From Staphylococcus sp. IVB6181 (GTDB lineage Bacteria > Bacillota > Bacilli > Staphylococcales > Staphylococcaceae): a DNA stretch of 64,000 nt. Shown here piece after piece: positions 57,891 through 64,000 of the stretch. Within the stretch, counting starts at the first letter, position 1. Each line of letters begins with the position of its first letter. The position numbers and the translations under genes were made by a program. The stretch is from contig NZ_CP095096.1 in the NCBI RefSeq assembly GCF_025561445.1, positions 475,822 to 539,821 on the forward strand, read 5' to 3'. The notes under the pieces are model-generated. The model did no database searches, was not told where the DNA came from, and saw only the letters and a list, made by a program, of their open reading frames with translations.

Positions 57891-58349
57891 ATGAAAAGAT
57901 TGAGTATGATCGGTACGGCATTAGTAGCAAGTGCATTAATCTTCAGCGGTATTGAAGATGTGGCAGATGGTGCAGAAGCTTATGCGGCAAAAGCGGTGAC
58001 AGGTGAAGAGTTGCCGGATTCGACTGATCCAGATGGCGATGGATGGGCAAATATCGGTTTTGAAAATCTGCAGTTAGATGAACCTTATCAATCTCAATTA
58101 CTCGAGTTAACTAAAATGAAAGATTCTGGTCAACTTGAACAAGCGGAATATAATGAAAAAGTCGCTGAACTTGTTTCGAAAGCGAGAGAAGTCAGCGGTA
58201 ATGAAGCCAATGCTCAAGCATCAGCGCAACAACTGCCGGATTCTGGCGAAGCAGATCAGAATTTAGTTTGGGCAAGTGTCGGTTTATTAGTAGCTATTGC
58301 AGGTGCAGGTTTAACGTTCTCTGCACGCACTAAAAATAATAAAGAATAA
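57891..58349 (+). CDS. Small surface protein with LPDSG sorting motif
   Basis: 152 aa. Signal peptide about residues 1-32 (no YSIRK). STDPDGDGWANIG (residues about 43-55) has a D-x-D-x-D-G calcium-loop look. LTKMKDSGQLEQAEYNEKVAELV resembles a short SHOCT-like helix pair. The C-terminus is LPDSG, a hydrophobic helix (LVWASVGLLVAIAGAGLTF) and RTKNNKE, a sortase signal with Ser in place of Thr. Small mature size of about 85 residues. Function unknown. ATG with GTAGGAGG upstream. Confidence 0.82.
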   Translation: MKRLSMIGTALVASALIFSGIEDVADGAEAYAAKAVTGEELPDSTDPDGDGWANIGFENLQLDEPYQSQLLELTKMKDSGQLEQAEYNEKVAELVSKAREVSGNEANAQASAQQLPDSGEADQNLVWASVGLLVAIAGAGLTFSARTKNNKE

Positions 58350-58430
58350 TTATTAAAGTACACTGTGTATTGAATGGTTATACGATGTGTATTAAACGTA
58401 TCAATATGATGACAATAATGTATAGAAGAT

Positions 58431-58470
58431 ATAAGAGGAGCTGAATTTGTAAAATGCTTCTCTTATTTTA
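58431..58470 (+). terminator. Hairpin after the LPDSG gene
   Basis: ATAAGAGGAGC pairs with GCTTCTCTTAT (one mismatch), then TTTATTTT. Confidence 0.7.
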
Positions 58471-58566
58471 TTTTGCACCATTGACTTATACAACAATAAG
58501 CACTACAATTATTCTGAAAATTACAAAAACATAAATGTCTTTTTGCATCACGAGAGGAGAATTTTT

Positions 58567-59640
58567 ATGGAACAAACAGCACCTACACGACCCGGGACTA
58601 AAATCGGTCCTAAATACTTTCTTTTTAATCTTCTTAATGGGGTAGCAATCGGAATTGTAGCCGGATTGATCCCTAATGCAATTTTAGGTGAAATTTTAAA
58701 AGCCTTAGTGCCTTTTCATCCTGTCTTTACTCAATTACTGCATGTTACAACAGCCATTCAATTTGCGGTTCCCTGTTTAATCGGTGCGTTAGTTGCGTAT
58801 CGATTAAAATTTACACCTCTAGGTATAGCAGTCGTCTCAGCGGCTTCTTTTATGGGGAGCGGCGCAGTTGTCTTAAAAGGGCATACTTGGGTTATTACCG
58901 GTATCGGTGATTTGATTAATACAATGTTTGCGGCTGCGCTTGCTTCATTGATGATTTTATTTATCGGTGAACGCTTCGGCAGTTTGAACTTGATTATCTT
59001 GCCGACATTTGTGGCAGTATTAACCGGTTATATCGCTTTGCATACTCTGCCTTATGTTAAATTAGTGACTTCTGCGATTGGTCATATGGTTAATAGCTTC
59101 ACAGAATTACAACCGATTCCGATGTGTATATTAATTTCATTAGTTTATGCATCTATCGTTATTTCGCCGATTTCCACCGCCGCATTATCGATGGCCATCG
59201 GTATAGAAGGTTTAGCTGCAGGTTCTGCTTCAATCGGTATCGCTGCAGTAGAAGCAGTATTGACTGTAGGGACTTTAGGAGTCAACCGCTTAGGTGTTCC
59301 GATGACTATCTTCTTAGGCGGTGTAAAAATGATGCTTCCTAACTTAGTGCGTCATCCTATCATTTTCTTGCCGATTACAACGACAGCCGCAGTTACCGGA
59401 TTTGTGGCGAGTTTGATTGGTATCGGCGGTACGAAAGAATCTGCCGGTTTCGGTATTATCGGTCTTGTCGGTCCAATTAATGCCTTTCGTTTCTTAGGAA
59501 ACGGCAACTTCATGATTAAAACTGTTTTAGTTGCACTTGCATTCTTTGTTGTACCATTTATTACCGCAATCATTGCACACTTTATTTATAGTAAAGTGTT
59601 GAAATTATACGATAAAGAAATCTTCAGATTTATTGATTAA
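58567..59640 (+). CDS. PTS EIIC-type (PF13303-like) membrane protein, copy 1
   Basis: 357 aa, about ten membrane helices. RPGTKIGPKYFLFNLLNG at the start, GVKMMLP and GGTKESAGFGIIGLVGPINAF near residue 300 are shared by all three tandem copies and match the EIIC_2 family found in staphylococci. There is no EIIA or EIIB gene nearby, so sugar phosphorylation partners are absent and the substrate is unknown. ATG 58567 has GAGAGGAG upstream. First of three paralogues. Confidence 0.85.
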   Translation: MEQTAPTRPGTKIGPKYFLFNLLNGVAIGIVAGLIPNAILGEILKALVPFHPVFTQLLHVTTAIQFAVPCLIGALVAYRLKFTPLGIAVVSAASFMGSGAVVLKGHTWVITGIGDLINTMFAAALASLMILFIGERFGSLNLIILPTFVAVLTGYIALHTLPYVKLVTSAIGHMVNSFTELQPIPMCILISLVYASIVISPISTAALSMAIGIEGLAAGSASIGIAAVEAVLTVGTLGVNRLGVPMTIFLGGVKMMLPNLVRHPIIFLPITTTAAVTGFVASLIGIGGTKESAGFGIIGLVGPINAFRFLGNGNFMIKTVLVALAFFVVPFITAIIAHFIYSKVLKLYDKEIFRFID

Positions 59641-59698
59641 CAGAAATTGAACGAATCATTTAAGGAATATAAGTTGAAATGTTGAAGGAGCAGACATC

Positions 59699-60769
59699 AT
59701 GAAAAGTACACTCACACGACCAGGGACGAAAGTCAGTCCCAAATTATTTCTATTTAATGTTTTGAATGGGGTCGCTTTTGCGATCGTAGCCGGATTAATC
59801 CCGAATGCGATATTAGGAGAGTTATTAAAAGCATTAGCACCGCATTTTAAAATCGCTGTTGTTTTGCATCAAATTACAACAGCAATTCAATTTTCAGTTC
59901 CAATGCTTGTCGGAGCTTTGGTAGGACATCGTTTTAAATTCAGTCCGCTTGGTATCGCAGTGGTTTCTGCCTCTTCATTTATCGGCAGCGGGGCTGCAGT
60001 ATTTAAGAACGGAGCTTGGGTTATTACCGGTATCGGCGACTTGGTCAACACAATGTTAGCCGCATCGATTGCATCATTATTGATTTTATTCTTTGGTGAA
60101 CGTTTCGGCAGTTTGAACTTAATTATTTTACCGACATTTGTGGCAGTATTTACAGGCTTTGTTACTTTGGTTACATTACCTTACGTTAAACTTGTAACGG
60201 CCGCAATCGGAACAATGATCAATACTTTTACAGAAATGCAGCCGGTATTAATGTGTATGCTGATTGCGATTGTTTATAGTATGACCATTATCTCGCCGAT
60301 ATCGACCGTCGCAACATCTATGGCAATCGGTATTGCCGGTTTAGCCGCAGGTTTTGCTTCAGAAGGGATTACCGCTGCAGAAGCCGTACTTGCCTTTGGT
60401 ACATGGAAAGTCAATCGCTTAGGTGTACCTGCTACGATTATACTTGGCGGTGTAAAAATGATGCTTCCGAACATGGTACGTTATCCGATTATGCTGGTAC
60501 CTATCGTCACAACAGCTGCTATTTCAGGTATTATCGGCAGCTTTATCGGTGTCGGCGGAACAAAAGAATCTGCCGGGTTTGGTATTATCGGTTTAGTGGG
60601 ACCTATCAATGCTTTCAGATTCTTGCATATAGATGATGTATGGTTGAAAGTGCTTTTAGTATTTATCGCATTCTTTGTCGTACCATTTACCGTCGCATAT
60701 ATCGCACACTTTGTTTATATGAAAATATTCAAACTCTATACTAAAGATATATTCAAATTCTTAGGATAA
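59699..60769 (+). CDS. PTS EIIC-type membrane protein, copy 2
   Basis: 356 aa. RPGTKVSPKLFLFNVLNG start and GVGGTKESAGFGIIGL signature; ten or so helices. Separated from copy 1 by 58 bp without a terminator, so probably co-transcribed. Ends before a strong hairpin. Copies 2 and 3 look closer to each other (EMQPVLMCMLIAI, ALAPHFK) than to copy 1. Confidence 0.85.
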   Translation: MKSTLTRPGTKVSPKLFLFNVLNGVAFAIVAGLIPNAILGELLKALAPHFKIAVVLHQITTAIQFSVPMLVGALVGHRFKFSPLGIAVVSASSFIGSGAAVFKNGAWVITGIGDLVNTMLAASIASLLILFFGERFGSLNLIILPTFVAVFTGFVTLVTLPYVKLVTAAIGTMINTFTEMQPVLMCMLIAIVYSMTIISPISTVATSMAIGIAGLAAGFASEGITAAEAVLAFGTWKVNRLGVPATIILGGVKMMLPNMVRYPIMLVPIVTTAAISGIIGSFIGVGGTKESAGFGIIGLVGPINAFRFLHIDDVWLKVLLVFIAFFVVPFTVAYIAHFVYMKIFKLYTKDIFKFLG

Positions 60770-60777
60770 CTCAAAGC

Positions 60778-60818
60778 AATGGCAGAAGCGCATTCCATGT
60801 TTCAGCCATTGTTTTTTA
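60778..60818 (+). terminator. Terminator after copy 2
   Basis: CAATGGC..GCCATTG with an internally mispaired stem, followed by TTTTTT. Confidence 0.85.
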
Positions 60819-61009
60819 TTGAGAAAGAATTGCTATTAATTCAGTTTTATAGCTTTCGTTTATACACATTTAGTATCTTCCTACTATTAATCGATAGTTA
60901 GTAACATATTTAATTTGAATAGTTATTGACTTTATATTGATTAGATATTAGAATTATCAGAATATTAAGAAATAATTCTAATTCAAATTAATCGATAGGG
61001 GGAAAATAA

Positions 61010-62083
61010 ATGACAGCTAGCAATATGACACGACCTGGTACAAAGGTTACTGTGAAAACTTTTTTATATAATGTCTTAAATGGGGTGGCCTTTGCGATTA
61101 TTGCTGGGCTGGTTCCTAATGCGGTGTTAGGTGAGATTTTAAAAGCGTTGGCACCGCATTTTAAAGTGGCGCAAACTTTCTTGCAGATTACGACAGCTAT
61201 TCAGTTTGCTGTACCTATGCTTGTAGGTGCTTTGGTTGCACATCGATTCAACTTTACACCGTTAGGGATAGCGGTTGTAGCTTCAGCATCGTTTATCGGG
61301 AGCGGCGCTGTACAATTTAAAGAGGGTGCTTGGGTCATTACTGGTATTGGAGACTTGATCAATACAATGCTTGCGGCTTCTATTGCATCACTTTTGATTC
61401 TTTTGATCGGCGAACGCTTCGGCAGTTTGAACTTAATCATCTTACCAACGTTTGTGGCAGTCATTACAGGGTTTATTGCCTTGCAGACGCTGCCATATGT
61501 ACAATTAGTTACAACAGGTATCGGCAATATGATCAATACTTTTACAGAAATGCAGCCGATATTGATGTGTATGCTGATTGCAATTGCTTATAGTATCATT
61601 ATCATTTCTCCGATTTCGACAGTTGCGACATCTATGGACATCGGTATCAGCGGTTTAGCCGCAGGTTCTGCGTCTATCGGTATTACTGCAGCTGAAGCAG
61701 TATTAGTCATCGGTACATTAAAGGTCAATCGTTTTGGCGTACCGGTTACAATTTTATTAGGCGGCGTGAAAATGATGCTGCCGAATATGGTGCGCTATCC
61801 TATGATGTTGATTCCGATTACCTTTACTGCTGCTATTTCAGGTATTGTCGCAAGCTTTATCGGCATCGGCGGTACAAAAGAATCTGCAGGTTTCGGTATC
61901 ATTGGTTTAGTAGGTCCGATTAATGCGTTGCGATTTTTAGAAACAGATTTGATCTTTGTGAAATTAGCATTAATTATTGTCGCATTCTTTGTGGTACCTT
62001 TTATCGTCGCTCATATTGCGCACTTCATCTGCATGAAAGTGCTCAAATTGTATGACAAAGAAATTTTCAGATTCCTTGGCTAA
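61010..62083 (+). CDS. PTS EIIC-type membrane protein, copy 3
   Basis: 357 aa, same architecture as the two preceding genes (RPGTKVTVKTFLYNVLNG; GIGGTKESAGFGIIGLVGPINAL). It has its own 190-bp upstream region and GGGGG-type ribosome site, so it is separately transcribed. The C-terminal KLYDKEIFRFLG end is shared with copy 1. No phosphorylation-site cysteine or histidine of an EIIB/EIIA domain is present. Confidence 0.85.
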   Translation: MTASNMTRPGTKVTVKTFLYNVLNGVAFAIIAGLVPNAVLGEILKALAPHFKVAQTFLQITTAIQFAVPMLVGALVAHRFNFTPLGIAVVASASFIGSGAVQFKEGAWVITGIGDLINTMLAASIASLLILLIGERFGSLNLIILPTFVAVITGFIALQTLPYVQLVTTGIGNMINTFTEMQPILMCMLIAIAYSIIIISPISTVATSMDIGISGLAAGSASIGITAAEAVLVIGTLKVNRFGVPVTILLGGVKMMLPNMVRYPMMLIPITFTAAISGIVASFIGIGGTKESAGFGIIGLVGPINALRFLETDLIFVKLALIIVAFFVVPFIVAHIAHFICMKVLKLYDKEIFRFLG

Positions 62084-62639
62084 TCTAACTTTCAGTAGAA
62101 AAATAATAATTTTTTTATCGAGAGAAAAACAGCGCAAATCCTGTTATATCAAGCACTACCAAATGGGACTCAATTTAAAGTGAGAAACTATTTCAAAAAA
62201 AGACTTTTACTTTAGCGGATTATGTATTATATTATAACAATATGCATGGAAAGGCTTTCAAAGGAATTGTCAAAATACTTTTGCACTTTTAGTGAGCTGA
62301 CACAATAATTAGAAATATTTCAATATCAATTAAGAATTAAAATAAATTTAATATCCTTCTTAATCGATTTGCATGTATCAGAGATGTTATAATTGGATTT
62401 GTTGATTATTTTGCCTATAGGTAAAGTCAACAATAAAAAAACGAAATACAACACAAAGAGATAACGGGATTGAATGAAATTGACTGCATGATCGATAGAG
62501 CTATCGGTTGATGCGGTCAAGTTAATAAATAAAGGAAAGAACGTACTAGGCATTGTGCTTTCTTTCTTTAATAAACAATGGGGTGACGTCATCATTCAGA
62601 TGGGCTGCAGTCACCGAAATTCAAAGGGGAGGCTATGTG
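62084..62639. other. AT-rich intergenic region before pxpB
   Basis: About 555 bp. No gene I can support. A minus-strand frame of 89 codons (62326-62595) has one hydrophobic stretch but no ribosome site. AAAGGGGAGG at 62624-62633 belongs to pxpB. Confidence 0.5.
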
Positions 62640-63371
62640 ATGAATTACCAAATCATCAGCGAACAAGCGATTTTGGTTCGATTCGAATCGCGCATCGATC
62701 CGAAAACGTTTAAGAAAGTACAACAATTGGTCGTTTATCTTGAGCGCTTAGCACATGATGCGATTAATGAAATTGTACTTTCTTACCGTGCGGTTATGAT
62801 TCATTTTGATGACCGTAAAACGGATGCGAAATCGCTTATTGAAGATTTGAAGCTGGATACACTGGATATCAGTGATATCGAAACTTCAGAAAGTTCTAAA
62901 GTGGTACGTATTCCGGTAATTTATGGGGGTAAATACGGACCAGATTTAGAAGAAGTTGCCAAACACAACAATCTGTCGGTAGAAGAAGTGATTCAATTAC
63001 ATACAGCACCGACTTATTTAATTTACATGCTAGGTTTCATGCCTGGTTTCCCATATCTCGGGGGATTAGATGAGCGTCTGTATACACCGAGAAGGGATGA
63101 ACCTAGAGTTCGTATCGATGCAGGCTCTGTAGGAATTGCGAAAAATCAAACAGGCTTGTATCCGAAAGATTCGCCAGGCGGATGGCAGATTATCGGCCGC
63201 ACACCGTTAGATGTGTTCGACTTGGATCGTGAACCGATGACACTTTACGAAGCAGGAGACAATATTCAGTTCTATCAGATTTCGCAAGAAACGTATGATG
63301 AAATTATTGAAAAGAAATATGATCCTGATTTTGACATAGAAAGATGGGTGACAATTCAAGATGAGCATTAG
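62640..63371 (+). CDS. pxpB: 5-oxoprolinase subunit PxpB (KipI family)
   Basis: 243 aa. YLIYMLGFMPGFPYLGGLDERLYTPRRDEPR and AGSVGIAKNQTGLYPKDSPGGWQIIGRTP are the diagnostic KipI/PxpB motifs. With PxpA and PxpC it hydrolyses 5-oxoproline to glutamate using ATP. ATG 62640 is chosen for its spacing from AAAGGGGAGG. The stop overlaps pxpC by 11 nt. Confidence 0.95.
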   Translation: MNYQIISEQAILVRFESRIDPKTFKKVQQLVVYLERLAHDAINEIVLSYRAVMIHFDDRKTDAKSLIEDLKLDTLDISDIETSESSKVVRIPVIYGGKYGPDLEEVAKHNNLSVEEVIQLHTAPTYLIYMLGFMPGFPYLGGLDERLYTPRRDEPRVRIDAGSVGIAKNQTGLYPKDSPGGWQIIGRTPLDVFDLDREPMTLYEAGDNIQFYQISQETYDEIIEKKYDPDFDIERWVTIQDEH

Positions 63372-64000
63372 AATAGAAAAACCTGGACTGTTTTCAACAA
63401 TCCAAGATATCGGACGTTACGGCTATCAAAAAGAAGGTTTCTCAAGTGCAGGCGCATTAGACAGATACAGTTACCGCTTAGGCCGCCAATTAATCGGCAA
63501 TAACGGACCAGCAATCGAAGCAACAATTATCGGACCGACACTTCAATTCTTAGAAGATAATACAGTTGTGATTGCAGGAGTTGAGTTTAATGCGACACTC
63601 AACGGCAATCCGTTTCCGCATCAAACAGTAGTACAAGTCTATAAAGGCGATGTACTGGCTTTAAATGCGTCAATTAAAGGTGCCCGCGGTTATTTATTCT
63701 TCGGTCATCCGATTGATGTGCCTGAAGTAGCTGGAAGCTATGCGACACATACACGTACAAAAATGGGCGGCTTCCATGGCCGTGCATTGAAGAAAGGCGA
63801 TATGGTTCCTGTTCAATATAATGACGACTATCGCAAACATGTGGGATTTGCCAGCGACTTAGACTTGATTCACGAAGATACAGATGCAATCAGAGTAGTA
63901 GAAGGACCGCAATATGAAAGCTTTCCGGACGAAAGCCATGAAGGGCTTGTTTCAGAACCCTTCGAGATTTCTGAACAGTCAGACCGTATGGGCTTCAGAT
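63361..64000 (+). CDS. pxpC: 5-oxoprolinase subunit PxpC (KipA family), partial
   Basis: Open from ATG 63361 to the window edge, 213 codons. MSIRIEKPGLFSTIQDIGRYGYQ and SSAGALDRYSYRLGRQLIGN are the usual N-terminus of the biotin-dependent-carboxylase-like KipA domain. Roughly two-thirds of the usual length is here; pxpA is presumably downstream, outside the window. Confidence 0.94.
   Translation, partial: MSIRIEKPGLFSTIQDIGRYGYQKEGFSSAGALDRYSYRLGRQLIGNNGPAIEATIIGPTLQFLEDNTVVIAGVEFNATLNGNPFPHQTVVQVYKGDVLALNASIKGARGYLFFGHPIDVPEVAGSYATHTRTKMGGFHGRALKKGDMVPVQYNDDYRKHVGFASDLDLIHEDTDAIRVVEGPQYESFPDESHEGLVSEPFEISEQSDRMGFR

Noticed and set aside
62326-62595. 89-codon minus-strand frame with one hydrophobic segment before pxpB
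   Set aside because: No ribosome site, very AT-rich, and no recognisable similarity; left as unannotated intergenic DNA.

Overview
The window looks like the chromosome of a coagulase-negative Staphylococcus. The evidence is YSIRK/LPXTG surface proteins, vraABC, an arc locus with ArcR, panBCD/panE, an IS1181-like element and a Cas9 of exactly the S. aureus Cas9 length (1053 aa) with matching key residues. A member of the S. simulans/S. carnosus group is an impression only. Almost all genes are ordinary low-GC staphylococcal genes, but an unusual number carry lesions.

Layout. 1-5 kb: tail of an SDR enzyme, then two adjacent sortase-anchored proteins built from protein A-like three-helix modules (the first broken by a homopolymer frameshift), and a WYL-type regulator. 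5-8.5 kb: vraABC. 9-13.3 kb: a reduced arginine deiminase locus (arcA, arcD, arcR, no intact arcB or arcC) and argR, followed by a complete ISL3-family insertion sequence with an 8-bp target duplication. 15-19 kb: thiazole operon tenI-thiO-thiS-thiG-thiF behind a TPP riboswitch. 19-22 kb: panB-panC-panD divergent from panE. 22-27.6 kb: two tandem coiled-coil membrane proteins, nagA, a secreted phosphatase and a lipoprotein. 27.7-32.8 kb: oxalate decarboxylase, a gamma-glutamyltransferase-like enzyme, a sugar epimerase and a MerR protein with a zinc ribbon.

32.8-48.9 kb is a large allantoin catabolic island: an AllC-type amidohydrolase, PucR, allantoin permease, AllB, an esterase, AllC, AllE, two AllD paralogues, the three oxamate carbamoyltransferase subunits (FdrA/AllF, AllG, AllH) and a carbamate kinase. 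Together they can take allantoin through allantoate, ureidoglycine, ureidoglycolate and oxalurate to oxamate and carbamoyl phosphate, and then to ATP, CO2 and ammonia. The permease, AllC and one AllD copy are each interrupted.

49-53.3 kb: a CynX-type MFS transporter, a DUF1801 protein, a PepSY membrane protein and a half-length MFS gene. 53.3-57.8 kb: a stripped type II CRISPR locus with tracrRNA, full cas9, a broken cas1 that runs straight into a four-repeat array, and no cas2, csn2 or normal leader. 57.9-62.1 kb: an LPDSG surface protein and three tandem PTS IIC-type membrane proteins. The window ends in pxpB and the first part of pxpC (5-oxoprolinase).

The observations I rate highest are the Cas9 locus with its adaptation module deleted, the protein A-like surface proteins that lack the Fc contact residues, and the cluster of lesions in the allantoin island.
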